A stretch of 64,000 bases of DNA from Mesorhizobium sp. ES1-1 (GCF_020164785.1 NZ_JAIUGX010000006.1:62001-126000); one strand, 5' to 3'; shown: positions 55,293-64,000, numbered from the stretch's first letter. A program made the numbers and translations. The notes: generated from the sequence alone by a model not told the origin.

Positions 55293-56990
55293 ATGTCAGC
55301 TGCAAATCCCACTCGCGACGATTTCGCGAGCCTGCTTGAAGAATCATTTACCGCCGGCCATTCCGGCGAAGGTCAGGTCGTCAAGGGCACCATCACCGCC
55401 ATTGAAAAGGACATGGCCATCATCGACGTCGGCCTCAAGGTCGAAGGCCGCGTGCCGCTGAAGGAATTCGGCGTCAAGGGCAAGGACACCACCCTCAAGG
55501 TCGGTGACACCGTCGAAGTCTATGTCGAGCGCATCGAAAACGCGCTTGGCGAAGCGATGCTTTCCCGTGAGAAGGCCCGCCGCGAAGAGAGCTGGGTCCG
55601 TCTCGAAGAGAAGTTCACCAAGGGTGAGCGCGTCGAAGGCGTCATCTTCAACCAGGTCAAGGGCGGCTTTACCGTCGACCTCGACGGCGCCGTGGCCTTC
55701 CTGCCGCGCAGCCAGGTCGATATCCGCCCGATCCGCGATGTCTCCCCGCTGATGCACAACCCGCAGCCCTTCGAGATCCTCAAGATGGATCGCCGCCGCG
55801 GCAACATCGTGGTGTCGCGCCGCACCGTGCTCGAGGAAAGCCGCGCCGAACAGCGTTCGGAAATCGTGCAGAACCTCGAAGAAGGCCAGGTTGTCGAAGG
55901 CGTCGTCAAGAACATCACCGACTATGGTGCGTTCGTCGACCTCGGCGGCATCGACGGCCTGCTGCATGTCACCGACATGGCATGGCGCCGCGTCAACCAT
56001 CCGACCGAAATCCTCAACATCGGTCAGACGGTCAAGGTGCAGATCATCCGCATCAACCAGGAAACCCACCGCATCTCGCTCGGCATGAAGCAGCTCGAGA
56101 GCGATCCCTGGTCCGAGATCGGCACCAAGTTCCCGATCGGCAAGAAGATCAAAGGCACCGTCACCAACATCACCGACTACGGCGCGTTCGTCGAGCTGGA
56201 GCCGGGCATCGAGGGCCTCATCCACGTTTCGGAAATGTCGTGGACGAAGAAGAACGTGCATCCCGGCAAGATCCTGTCGACCACACAGGAAGTCGACGTG
56301 GTGGTGCTCGAGGTCGATCCGGCCAAGCGCCGCATCTCGCTCGGCCTCAAGCAGACGCTCGAAAATCCGTGGCAGGCTTTCGCCAACAGCCATCCGGTCG
56401 GCAGCCAGGTGGAGGGCGAGGTCAAGAACAAGACCGAGTTCGGCCTGTTCATCGGCCTCGACGGCGACGTGGACGGCATGGTCCATCTCTCCGACCTCGA
56501 CTGGACCCGTCCGGGCGAGCAGGTCATCGAAGAGTACAATCGCGGCGACATGGTCAAGGCGCAAGTGCTCGACGTCGACATCGACAAGGAGCGCATCTCG
56601 CTCGGCATCAAGCAGCTGGCCAAGGATTCGGTCGGCGAGGCGGCGACTTCAGGCGAACTGCGCAAGAACGCCGTCGTCACCTGCGAAGTCACCGGGATCA
56701 AGGATGGCGGTCTGGAAGTGCGGCTCGTCGAGAGCGGCATCGAGACCTTCATCAAGCGCAACGACCTCAGCCGCGACCGTGACGAGCAGCGCCCCGAGCG
56801 TTTCTCGGTCGGCCAAAAGCTCGATGCGCGCGTCATCGCCTTCGACAAGAAGACCCGCAAGCTGCAGGTCTCGATCAAGGCGCTGGAAATCGCCGAGGAG
56901 AAGGAAGCGGTTGCCCAGTACGGGTCGACCGACTCCGGCGCTTCGCTGGGCGACATCCTGGGTGCCGCGCTGAAGAAGCAGGGCAGCTAA
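55293..56990 (+). CDS. rpsA: 30S ribosomal protein S1
   Basis: A 565-residue protein with six S1 RNA-binding domains in series (for example GTITAIEKDMAIIDVGLKVE, GVVKNITDYGAFVDLGGIDG and GTVTNITDYGAFVELEPGIE), the usual bacterial S1 length. It binds mRNA on the small ribosomal subunit and helps initiation. The ATG at 55293 follows AGGAG closely; the open frame before it is not family-like. A 207-bp leader separates it from cmk, and a strong terminator follows. Confidence 0.97.
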   Translation: MSAANPTRDDFASLLEESFTAGHSGEGQVVKGTITAIEKDMAIIDVGLKVEGRVPLKEFGVKGKDTTLKVGDTVEVYVERIENALGEAMLSREKARREESWVRLEEKFTKGERVEGVIFNQVKGGFTVDLDGAVAFLPRSQVDIRPIRDVSPLMHNPQPFEILKMDRRRGNIVVSRRTVLEESRAEQRSEIVQNLEEGQVVEGVVKNITDYGAFVDLGGIDGLLHVTDMAWRRVNHPTEILNIGQTVKVQIIRINQETHRISLGMKQLESDPWSEIGTKFPIGKKIKGTVTNITDYGAFVELEPGIEGLIHVSEMSWTKKNVHPGKILSTTQEVDVVVLEVDPAKRRISLGLKQTLENPWQAFANSHPVGSQVEGEVKNKTEFGLFIGLDGDVDGMVHLSDLDWTRPGEQVIEEYNRGDMVKAQVLDVDIDKERISLGIKQLAKDSVGEAATSGELRKNAVVTCEVTGIKDGGLEVRLVESGIETFIKRNDLSRDRDEQRPERFSVGQKLDARVIAFDKKTRKLQVSIKALEIAEEKEAVAQYGSTDSGASLGDILGAALKKQGS

Positions 56991-57029
56991 GCATCGGCTG
57001 CCGCGCCTCCGGCGCGACCCGAACCAAGC

Positions 57030-57060
57030 AACCCGCGGGCCGAAAGGCTCGCGGGTTTTT
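57030..57060 (+). terminator. Rho-independent terminator of rpsA
   Basis: A 12-bp stem (AACCCGCGGGCC at 57030-57041 with GGCTCGCGGGTT at 57046-57057, one G-T pair) has a GAAA loop and runs into a T tract. Confidence 0.92.
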
Positions 57061-57129
57061 CATTTCGTGATGCTGGCACAAGACAATGGCGGCGCAATCC
57101 CTTCAACTCCACGCTTCGGCAACAGGGCC

Positions 57130-57951
57130 ATGCGCATGAAGGTCGTTGGACTCTATCGCTATCCGGTCAAGAGCCTGCGCGGCCATGCCGTGCGGAGCGC
57201 CACTATCGAGACCATGGGAATGGAAGGGGACCGCCGCTGGATGGTCGTCGACAAGGATGGACGCTTCCTGACCATCCGCCAGATACCTTCCATGACGACG
57301 ATCGACGTCGAGCCTCGCGGCACGGGCATTCTGCTGAAACATGCAGAGCACGGCTCCCTTATCGTCGAGGTTCCCGGCGCCACGCCCCGAACTGTCAAGA
57401 TCTGGAAGGATACGGTTGCGGCGCGAACGGCCGATCCGGCAGCCGGCGCCTATCTGTCGGCGATTCTCGGGGAGGCCGTCGACCTCGTCTATTCCGACGA
57501 TCCGCAAAACCGGCCGGTCGACCCGGAGTTTGGCCTGCCCGGCGACCATGTCAGCTTTGCCGACGGCTTCCCGTTGCTGGTGACCACAAAGGGTTCGCTT
57601 GACCACTTGAACGGCCATCTTGCCAGCCCCGTCGGAATGGCGCGTTTTCGGCCAAACGTCGTCGTCGACGCTGTGGGCGCGTGGCCCGAAGACAGCTGGA
57701 AGACGATCCGCGTCGGCCCGGTCGTCATGCGGATCGCAAAACCCTGCTCGCGCTGCGTCATCACCACCCGCGACCCCCTCAGCGGCGAGCAGCCGGACCC
57801 GAGCGAGCCTCTGCGAACCCTTGGCCGTCTCCACCGCTCCTCGAAAGGCGGCACCATCTTCGGCCAGAACGCGATCCCGAACAATGCCGGCGCGATCTCG
57901 ATCGGCGACGAGGTCGAGGTCATCGAGGCCGGCGCCTCGAACCTTCTATAG
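57130..57951 (+). CDS. MOSC domain-containing protein
   Basis: A 273-residue protein with an N-terminal MOSC_N beta-barrel domain (VVGLYRYPVKSLRGHAV, then GDRRWMVVDKDGRFLT) and a C-terminal MOSC domain with the conserved cysteine motif AKPCSRCVITTRD. This is the molybdenum-cofactor sulfurase C-terminal family (YcbX/mARC-like), usually a molybdenum-cofactor-binding reductase of N-hydroxylated compounds. An ATG two codons later is also possible. The open frame back to 57067 starts too close to the rpsA terminator to be likely. Confidence 0.88.
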   Translation: MRMKVVGLYRYPVKSLRGHAVRSATIETMGMEGDRRWMVVDKDGRFLTIRQIPSMTTIDVEPRGTGILLKHAEHGSLIVEVPGATPRTVKIWKDTVAARTADPAAGAYLSAILGEAVDLVYSDDPQNRPVDPEFGLPGDHVSFADGFPLLVTTKGSLDHLNGHLASPVGMARFRPNVVVDAVGAWPEDSWKTIRVGPVVMRIAKPCSRCVITTRDPLSGEQPDPSEPLRTLGRLHRSSKGGTIFGQNAIPNNAGAISIGDEVEVIEAGASNLL

Positions 57952-58043
57952 CGCTGTCGGGTTTGCCGTCGGGCAACCTCAAAACATCTTTCATGCGGAT
58001 CGCTCTTAAAGCACCGGCCGGCCAACACAGGGCTTGATCGCGA

Positions 58044-58751
58044 TCAGGCGCGGCCGTAGAGCGGCACCAGCGTGCCGCTCATCGCCTGGTTGGCGGGCGA
58101 GGCAAGATAGGCGATGGCTTCGGCGGCTGCCTCGAGGCTGACCCATTTGGTGAAATCGGCGTCGGGCATGTCTGACCGGTTCGTCGGCGTGTCCAGTATC
58201 GACGGCGCCACGGCATTGACCAGTATGCCCTTGTGCTTCAGCTCCTCGGCCATCGCCACCGTCATCGCCGCCACCGCCGCCTTGCTGGCCGCGTAGGCGA
58301 CCGCACCGGCGCCCTTGCGTGGCTCCAGTGCCGCGCGCGCGGCGATATTGACGATACGGCCGGCCGTGTCCGACGCCAGCATCGAGCGGATCGCTGCGCG
58401 GCAGCACAGGAAGGCGGTGCGCGCGTTGGTGTCCATCATCTCGGCGAAGGATGCCGACTCGATCTTTTCCACCGGCGCCATGGCAAAGCCGCCAGCCAGA
58501 TGGATCGACCCCCACAGGCCCGGAACCTGGCTATAGAATGCCTCGACCTTGGCGGGATCGGAGAGGTCGACATTGTGCGCCAGCATGACTCTGTCATGCA
58601 TGGCAAAGGGGAAATGGGCCGGCGCCGTGGCGTGGGCATTGGGTACATGGCAGATCGCGCCCTCGTCCAGCAGCTTGCCGACGACCGCGCCGCCCAGCGC
58701 TCCGGTTCCGCCGGTCACGACGATATGCCTTCCCTGAAGTGTTTCCGTCAT
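58044..58751 (-). CDS. Short-chain dehydrogenase/reductase
   Basis: A 235-residue SDR from the ATG at 58751. The cofactor loop is VVTGGTGALGGAV at residues 11-23, and AYAASKAAVAAM carries the active-site Tyr and Lys. NSAG-type NNAG is replaced by LAGGFA. It is probably cytoplasmic, with an unknown alcohol or keto substrate. The long in-frame extension to 59270 is antisense to the next gene and lacks similarity. It lies 229 bp downstream of the decarboxylase gene, so co-transcription is uncertain. Confidence 0.88.
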   Translation of the reverse strand: MTETLQGRHIVVTGGTGALGGAVVGKLLDEGAICHVPNAHATAPAHFPFAMHDRVMLAHNVDLSDPAKVEAFYSQVPGLWGSIHLAGGFAMAPVEKIESASFAEMMDTNARTAFLCCRAAIRSMLASDTAGRIVNIAARAALEPRKGAGAVAYAASKAAVAAMTVAMAEELKHKGILVNAVAPSILDTPTNRSDMPDADFTKWVSLEAAAEAIAYLASPANQAMSGTLVPLYGRA

Positions 58752-58980
58752 CCTTTGGACCGCTCCTGAAATTTTCTTATGATTATGCTGATTGCCGCGC
58801 CCGACGCGAAGCGTCGCGCCTTTTGCGCGATCACTCAACCGATATCTCGACATGGCAGCTGTCGCGACTTTGCATGAGTGGGCGCGCATAGGCGGCGCGA
58901 CCGTTGCCGTCATCCGTCCCGGGCGGGAGCTTACCCGGCGAATGACGGAGCATGCTGGCAAACCGACGCAGGTCTCCGAC

Positions 58981-60582
58981 TCAGTCGACGGTGATTTCGA
59001 TGACGCGCGGCAACCCGGTCGCCCGAGCGTCACGCAATGCCCGCGGCAGGTCGCCGATATCGGCAAGCCGCTGCGCGCCGATGCCGTAAGCTTCGGCCAG
59101 CTTGCAGAAATCCGGCGGCGCGGGCGACACGCCGACCGGCTCGACGCCGACATCGAGCATCGAGGTTTCGATCTCTCGATAGCCTCTGTTGTTCCAGACG
59201 ACGAAAATGACCGGCGCGCCGGCATCGAGCGTGGCACCCAGCTCCGGCAGCGTGAACTGGAAGCCGCCATCGCCGGTCAGGCAGACCACCGGCGCGTCAG
59301 GCGTTGCGATGGCCGCGCCGATCGCCGCGGGTGGACCGTAGCCAAGCGCGCCAAACCCCGTGGCGGCGTTGAACCAGCCGCCCGGACGATCATGGTCGTA
59401 ATAAAGGTTGGCGGCATAGATGGGCTGTGTGGAATCGCCGACGATGATCGAGCCGGGCAGTTCATCCCGGATCATCTCGACGGCGCGCACCTGCGCCTGC
59501 ATCACTGGCGCGAGCTCGGCAAAGGCAGCTTCGCGCGTCGCTGCTGCGCGGGCCGCGCCGCTCTCGCTGCCGGCGACGGCGCTGGTTTGCAGGAGCAGCG
59601 CTTCGAGCGCCTCGCCACAATCGGCGTGGATCGCGACCGTTACGCGGCGGCGGACAAGCTGGTCGGCGCCGATATCGATGCGGATCAGGTTGGCGGGCAG
59701 GACAAAACCGCCGTCGCCGTAGCCATCATAGTCGGTCGGTCCGAATTCCGTGCCGGCGGCGATAACCAGATCGGCCTCCGCCATCAGCGCCCGCACCGCC
59801 TTCAGGCTCGGACTTGCCGGCACGCAGAGCGCATGGCCGTGCAGCAGGCCACGCGCATTGGCTGTCTGGATGACGGGCGCTCCCAGCCTCTCGGCCAGAC
59901 GCCTCAACGGATCTTCGGCGCGCTTTGCACCGCCGCCCGCCAGGATGACCGGACGGCGGGCAGCGGCGACGAGCCTTGCGGCGCTCGCGATCGCCGTGGC
60001 GTCCGGCTCCGGCGGTGCGGCATTGCCCAGCATGGCGGCTAAGCCTTGGGCCGGCTTGACCATGACGTCGGTCGGGATCTCGATATGCACCGGGCCCGGC
60101 CGCGACGATGAAAACAGCGCGAACGCCCGCGCGAGCGCGCCCGGAAGCTCACCGGCCTCGGTGACGCGCGTCGAAAACAGCGCCACCTTTTCCATCATGC
60201 CGCGCTGGTCGGGTAGTTCATGCAGATAGCCCAGGCCCTTGCCCAGGGTGGGCGTGGCATTGACGCCCGATATGACCAGCATCGGCACAGAATCGGCGCG
60301 CGCCTGCCCCATGGCGGTGATCGCGTTGGTCAGCCCAGGCCCGGTAATGACGAAGGCGACGCCCGGCCTGCCGCTGGCGCGCGCATAGCCATCGGCCATG
60401 AAGCCGGCGCCTTGTTCGTGGCGGGGCGTGACGTGGCGGATTTTCGAGCGCGCCAAGCCCCGGTAGAGCTCGACCGTGTGGACCCCCGGAATACCGAACA
60501 CGGTATCGACACCATGCGCCTCAAGCAGCGAAATGAGGGCTTCGCCGACGGTGGTGACGGTGGCAGCCCCGGCGCTTGTCAT
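58981..60582 (-). CDS. aruI: Thiamine diphosphate decarboxylase, 5-guanidino-2-oxopentanoate decarboxylase-like
   Basis: A 533-residue acetolactate-synthase-fold enzyme. The N-terminal PYR domain has the cofactor-activating Glu56 in RHEQGAGFMADGYAR; the C-terminal PP domain has LTGDGGFQFTLPEL ending in VVWNN. The overall pattern (FGIPGVHTVELYRGL, GKGLGYLHELPDQ) matches AruI-type enzymes that decarboxylate 2-ketoarginine to 4-guanidinobutanal in the arginine transaminase pathway. The start overlaps the stop of the dimethylargininase-like gene (ATGA), which supports a guanidino substrate. The partner transaminase is not in the window, so other 2-oxoacid substrates remain possible. Confidence 0.85.
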   Translation of the reverse strand: MTSAGAATVTTVGEALISLLEAHGVDTVFGIPGVHTVELYRGLARSKIRHVTPRHEQGAGFMADGYARASGRPGVAFVITGPGLTNAITAMGQARADSVPMLVISGVNATPTLGKGLGYLHELPDQRGMMEKVALFSTRVTEAGELPGALARAFALFSSSRPGPVHIEIPTDVMVKPAQGLAAMLGNAAPPEPDATAIASAARLVAAARRPVILAGGGAKRAEDPLRRLAERLGAPVIQTANARGLLHGHALCVPASPSLKAVRALMAEADLVIAAGTEFGPTDYDGYGDGGFVLPANLIRIDIGADQLVRRRVTVAIHADCGEALEALLLQTSAVAGSESGAARAAATREAAFAELAPVMQAQVRAVEMIRDELPGSIIVGDSTQPIYAANLYYDHDRPGGWFNAATGFGALGYGPPAAIGAAIATPDAPVVCLTGDGGFQFTLPELGATLDAGAPVIFVVWNNRGYREIETSMLDVGVEPVGVSPAPPDFCKLAEAYGIGAQRLADIGDLPRALRDARATGLPRVIEITVD

Positions 60583-61454
60583 TGGCGCAGCACCGGCCGC
60601 GTCAGGCAGGTCGGGCCACCCTCGCAAGCAATGCAGAGCGCGTCCGCCTCGAAGGTCGAAACCGTGCAGCCGGCCGCCTGCATGGCGGCCGCCGTCCTGG
60701 GAAAGCCGGCAACCGCGATGACCTGGCGCGGCGCCGTCGGCAGGACATTGAGGCTGAGCCCGTTGGATGCCATGAACTCGTCGGGGTCGCCCTCGACCAG
60801 CCGGATGCCACGCGCACGCAGCATCTGGTAGAAGGCGGCCGGCAGAAGCGGTGCGTGGACCAGGGCCAGGTCGTCTGCCAGCGGACTGATCACCGACATC
60901 AGGTGCAGGCAGGCTTCCTCGCCTTGCCAAAGCGGCAGGTCGTAGCTATGAACCGAGATGCCCTTGGGCGAGAGCAGGTCCGAAAGCTGCCGGATGCCAT
61001 CCTGATTGGTGCGCACGCCACGACCGACAGCCAGCGTGTTCGCATCGACCCAGACGCAGTCGCCGCCTTCCACTTGGCCGGGAGGATCGATGCGGCCCAG
61101 GACAGGCACGCCCATCCTGATGTAGGCCGCTTCGTGCAGAGCCGGTTCGGCGCGGCGCAGCGCCTTGCCCATGGACAGGATGACCGCGCCCTGATCGGTC
61201 ACCAGTGAGGGATCATGCGTGAAGACGGAGTCGGCCAGCCCGTCATCGGCATCCGTCAACCATTCGATCTCGGCGCCCGAGGCCGCGATCATGCTGGTGA
61301 GCTGTTCATGCTGGACAGCGGCTTTTCGCGCATCGAAACCTTGGCCGTAATGCCATTCCTGCGCCTTGGCATGTCGCATGGCGCTAGTGGAGGAGCGCAT
61401 CAGCACACGCTTCAACGGCCCGGCCATCGACTGCGACCCGTAAGCTCTGTCCAA
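60579..61454 (-). CDS. Dimethylargininase / arginine deiminase family protein
   Basis: A 291-residue guanidino-modifying enzyme with the catalytic set of this superfamily: acidic residues in EGGDCVWVD (129-137), His184 in CLHLMSVIS and the nucleophile Cys283 in EGGPTCLTRP. It would hydrolyse arginine, methylarginine or a similar guanidino compound. No ATG fits the family N-terminus; a TTG at 61454 does (then DRAYGSQSM) and has AGGAGA six bases upstream, so TTG is chosen over the ATG at 61427. It is the first gene of the operon with the AruI-like gene and divergent from an amino acid importer. Confidence 0.86.
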   Translation of the reverse strand: MDRAYGSQSMAGPLKRVLMRSSTSAMRHAKAQEWHYGQGFDARKAAVQHEQLTSMIAASGAEIEWLTDADDGLADSVFTHDPSLVTDQGAVILSMGKALRRAEPALHEAAYIRMGVPVLGRIDPPGQVEGGDCVWVDANTLAVGRGVRTNQDGIRQLSDLLSPKGISVHSYDLPLWQGEEACLHLMSVISPLADDLALVHAPLLPAAFYQMLRARGIRLVEGDPDEFMASNGLSLNVLPTAPRQVIAVAGFPRTAAAMQAAGCTVSTFEADALCIACEGGPTCLTRPVLRQ

Positions 61455-61644
61455 TGAACTCTCCTGAAAAGCCCTCACCTGCCAATAGCCACTCGGCAAG
61501 CCATGATCAATGGTCCAAAAAAGCACGGTTGACGGAGGCAAGTGGAACGGTCCATCTTGAGAATGGGAACTCTGTCCAGTGACGGGTAATGGGTAAAAGA
61601 TACCAGCAGCGACGGGCTCGGCCGCTCCACGGGGCGTCGCAGGC

Positions 61645-62460
61645 ATGACGGCTCCAGGCGCCGCATCCGCACAGAAACACATGGCGCAAAAAGGCGCCGC
61701 CGAAGCCATCCATGTCGAGAACCTGCACAAGAAGTTCGGTGAGCTGCATGTGCTGAAGGGCGTATCGCTGTCGGCGCGAGACGGTGAGGTGATCGCCATC
61801 ATCGGCGGCTCGGGGTCGGGCAAGTCGACGCTGCTGCGCTGCATCAACTGCCTGGAAAATCCAACCAGCGGCATCATCCGCGTCAATGGCGAAGAGATCA
61901 AGCTGAAGGCCGACAGCCATGGCCACACGGTTCCGGCCGATCGCAAGCAGATCGAGCGTATCCGCTCCAAGCTTGGCATGGTGTTCCAGAATTTCAATTT
62001 GTGGAGCCACATGACGCTGATCGAGAACGTCATCGAGGTGCCGGTGCACGTGCTTGGCGTCAAGCGCGACGTCGCCATCGCCGAGGCCGAAAAGCTGCTT
62101 GCCCGCGTCGGCCTGGCTGAGAAACGCGACGTCTACCCGGCCTATCTTTCGGGCGGTCAGCAACAGCGCGCGGCGATAGCGCGCGCACTGGCCATCAATC
62201 CGCGCGTGATGCTGTTCGACGAGCCGACCTCGGCGCTCGATCCGGAACTGGTCGGCGAAGTGCTGAGGGTGATCGGCGACCTGGCGCGCGAGGGCCGGAC
62301 CATGGTCCTGGTCACCCATGAGATGAAGTTCGCCCGCGAGGTCGCGACGCATGTCGTCTACCTCTACAATGGTCAGGTCGAGGAAGAAGGCCCGCCCGAG
62401 CAGATCTTCGGTGCGCCAAAGTCCGACAGGCTGAAACAGTTCATCCGCAACATCGGCTAG
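61645..62460 (+). CDS. Polar amino acid ABC transporter ATP-binding protein (HisP/OccP-like)
   Basis: A 271-residue ATPase. Walker A GGSGSGKST, the signature LSGGQQQRAAIARAL and Walker B VMLFDEPTSALDPE are intact. The insertion after the first helix (IKLKADSHGHTVPADRKQIE) is typical of HisP, ArgT-partner and octopine/nopaline transport ATPases. It is the first gene of an importer operon, 190 bp from the divergent guanidino operon, which points to arginine or a related opine or guanidino compound as substrate. Confidence 0.93.
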   Translation: MTAPGAASAQKHMAQKGAAEAIHVENLHKKFGELHVLKGVSLSARDGEVIAIIGGSGSGKSTLLRCINCLENPTSGIIRVNGEEIKLKADSHGHTVPADRKQIERIRSKLGMVFQNFNLWSHMTLIENVIEVPVHVLGVKRDVAIAEAEKLLARVGLAEKRDVYPAYLSGGQQQRAAIARALAINPRVMLFDEPTSALDPELVGEVLRVIGDLAREGRTMVLVTHEMKFAREVATHVVYLYNGQVEEEGPPEQIFGAPKSDRLKQFIRNIG

Positions 62461-62509
62461 GAAAGCTCGGGGCGGAGAAGTCCGGGAACCAACAACTGGG
62501 AGTCGTTAC

Positions 62510-63307
62510 ATGAACACCGTGCTGAAGACATTCGCCGCAGCGCTGCTGCTCGGCGTCGCCGCCATGGGCGCGGCCAAGGCCGATCCGGTCAAGGTTGGCG
62601 TCGCCGCCGAGCCCTATCCGCCCTTCACCTCGCCGGATGCGTCGGGCAAATGGGTGGGCTGGGAGATCGAATTCATCGAGGCCGTATGCGCTGAGGAGAA
62701 ACTCGACTGCGTCATCACGCCTGTCGCCTGGGACGGCATCATACCGGCGCTGACGACCAAGAAAATCGACCTCATCGCCGGCTCGATGTCGATCACCGAG
62801 GAGCGCAAGAAGACGATCGACTTCTCGGACAAGTACTACAACACGCCGACAGCCATCATTGGCCCGAAGGACCAGAAGTTCGGCGCTACGCCCGATGATC
62901 TCAAGGGCAAGGTGCTCGGCGTGCAGGTGTCGACCACCCATGCGGCCTATGCCAAGAAGCATTTCGGCCCAACCGCGGCGGAAATCAAGGAATACCAAAC
63001 CCAGGACGAGGCCAATCAGGATCTCGCCGCCGGCCGTCTCGATGCGGTTCAAGCGGATTCGATCGCACTCGACGCCTTCCTGAAATCGGACCAGGGCAAG
63101 GCCTGCTGCGACTTGAAGGGCATGGTCGAGCCGGACGACGAGGTGCTCGGGCCTGGCGTCGGCGCCGGCGTGCGCAAGGAAGACACGGCTCTCAAGGAAA
63201 AGATCAACGCTGGCATCAAGGCAATCCGAGCCAACGGTAAATATGCCGAGATCACCAAGAAATACTTCGATTTCGATATTTATGGCGGCGATAAGCAGGC
63301 GAACTGA
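62510..63307 (+). CDS. Amino acid ABC transporter substrate-binding protein (SBP family 3)
   Basis: A 265-residue periplasmic protein with a signal peptide to about residue 24 (cleavage after AKA). The family 3 motif GWEIEFIEAVCAEEKLDC is followed by WDGIIPALTTKKIDLIAGSM and TEERKKTIDFSDKYY. This is the lysine/arginine/ornithine-histidine/octopine type. Cysteine pairs (near 60-67 and 198-199) are unusual. A 49-bp gap separates it from the ATPase gene; an RNA hairpin follows. Confidence 0.93.
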   Translation: MNTVLKTFAAALLLGVAAMGAAKADPVKVGVAAEPYPPFTSPDASGKWVGWEIEFIEAVCAEEKLDCVITPVAWDGIIPALTTKKIDLIAGSMSITEERKKTIDFSDKYYNTPTAIIGPKDQKFGATPDDLKGKVLGVQVSTTHAAYAKKHFGPTAAEIKEYQTQDEANQDLAAGRLDAVQADSIALDAFLKSDQGKACCDLKGMVEPDDEVLGPGVGAGVRKEDTALKEKINAGIKAIRANGKYAEITKKYFDFDIYGGDKQAN

Positions 63308-63331
63308 CCGTCGCCGGCGCAGGAACGAAAT

Positions 63332-63354
63332 CCGCACGGCCTTGCGCCGTGCGG
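63332..63354 (+). repeat. Intercistronic hairpin between binding protein and permease genes
   Basis: A perfect 9-bp stem (CCGCACGGC with GCCGTGCGG) has a 5-base loop and no T run. At this place such hairpins often stabilise the 5' mRNA or reduce read-through, giving more binding protein than permease. Confidence 0.55.
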
Positions 63355-63431
63355 TCTCGCCTGACCTGTCCACGCACGCTTTCCGCTGAGCGGAGCTGAC
63401 AGCGGCGGGCGCCAGCAATTCGGGGGCGACG

Positions 63432-64000
63432 CTGATCGACGCATTTCTTTCGGCCTCCGCGGCCGGCATCATCGACCTGCTTTCGCCCACTCCGCCGGGC
63501 TGGGGCGGCGCCCTGCTGCTTGGGCTTCTCCATTCCATCGAGATCGCGCTCGGCGCCACGGTCCTGGGCCTGCTGATCGGCACGGGCGGCGCCTATGGCA
63601 AGCTCTATGGCGGGCCGGTGGTGCGCGATCTGCTGGCGGTTTACACCACGATCGTTCGCGCTGTGCCCGAACTTGTGCTGATCCTGCTGCTCTATTATGC
63701 CGGAACCGACCTCATCAACAAGGCACTGACGGCGATAGGCTATCAGCGCATCGACATCAGCGGCCTGGCGGCAGGCATCGCTGTGCTCGGCTTTGTCCAG
63801 GGTGCCTATTCGACGGAAGTGATACGCGGGGCCATCCTGGCCATACCGCAAGGACAGATCGAAGCCGCCCGTGCCTACGGCATGTCTCCCGGCCTGATGC
63901 TGCGGCGCATAACGCTGCCGGCCATGCTGCCCTTCGCCATACCGGGGCTTGCCAATCTCTGGCTGATCGCCACCAAGGACACAGCGCTGCTGGCGGTCGT
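63432..64000 (+). CDS. Amino acid ABC transporter permease (HisQ/OccQ-like), 3' truncated by window end
   Basis: The frame encodes an inner-membrane permease: GGALLLGLLHSIEIALGATV as first helix, TIVRAVPELVLILLLYY, then YSTEVIRGAILAIPQGQIEA and AARAYGMSPGLMLRRITLPA, the EAA loop that docks the ATPase. It runs off the window. From the in-frame TGA at 63387 up to a GTG at 63618, which lies inside the first helix region, there is no ATG, GTG or TTG. The start is placed at the CTG at 63432 (GGGGG upstream); the CTG at 63396 is an alternative. A sequence error upstream is the other explanation. Confidence 0.8.
   Translation, partial: MIDAFLSASAAGIIDLLSPTPPGWGGALLLGLLHSIEIALGATVLGLLIGTGGAYGKLYGGPVVRDLLAVYTTIVRAVPELVLILLLYYAGTDLINKALTAIGYQRIDISGLAAGIAVLGFVQGAYSTEVIRGAILAIPQGQIEAARAYGMSPGLMLRRITLPAMLPFAIPGLANLWLIATKDTALLAV

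Overview
The window looks like a chromosomal segment of a Mesorhizobium-type member of the Rhizobiales. GC is high throughout, coding is dense, and stop and start codons often overlap (ATGA, GTGA, TTGA). The aroA product closely resembles rhizobial/agrobacterial class II EPSP synthases. There is a heterotetrameric sarcosine oxidase operon, a duplicated Ku operon with LigD, an FYDLN-type acidic protein and HWE-type sensor kinase machinery. No insertion sequence, phage gene, CRISPR array or rRNA was seen. The only RNA gene is a tRNA-Ala(GGC). The genus is inferred from gene content, not proven.

Layout. 0-4 kb: surface-glycan glycosyltransferases (a GT32/Anp1-type fusion cut by the window edge, a GT2 and an exostosin-like protein) and a DUF1349 protein. 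4-10.5 kb: an aldehyde dehydrogenase divergent from soxBDAG, which makes tetrameric sarcosine oxidase. 10.5-14 kb: a membrane protein, an FMN reductase and two transglutaminase-like proteins.

14-38 kb is a large accessory catabolic island. It has a 3-oxotetronate kinase/aldolase pair with a TetR regulator. It has a dipeptide-type ABC importer in an operon with a class III CoA-transferase. An IclR regulator is followed by an E2-like protein (lipoyl domain fused to an alpha/beta hydrolase), an acyl-CoA dehydrogenase and a class III aminotransferase. An SDR, threonine-dehydratase-like, SMP-30 and thiolase operon diverges from a fused E1 alpha/beta 2-oxoacid dehydrogenase, the importer's binding protein and two more aminotransferases. 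Two near-identical IclR-type palindromes, one at each divergent promoter region and 9 kb apart, suggest a single regulon. The substrate is unknown.

38-44 kb: non-homologous end joining genes (two ku, a stand-alone ATP-dependent ligase and a convergent three-domain ligD), with an RpoE2/EcfG-like promoter before ku. 44-50.4 kb: a tightly overlapping four-gene signalling operon (a CHASE3-GAF hybrid kinase with three receivers, CheR, CheB, and a receiver-HWE kinase). 50.4-52.8 kb: small genes, the tRNA and an acidic FYDLN protein. 53-57 kb: the housekeeping set aroA-cmk-rpsA. 57-64 kb: a MOSC protein and an SDR, then a guanidino-compound module (2-ketoarginine decarboxylase-like and dimethylargininase-like) divergent from a polar amino acid ABC importer whose permease runs off the window end.
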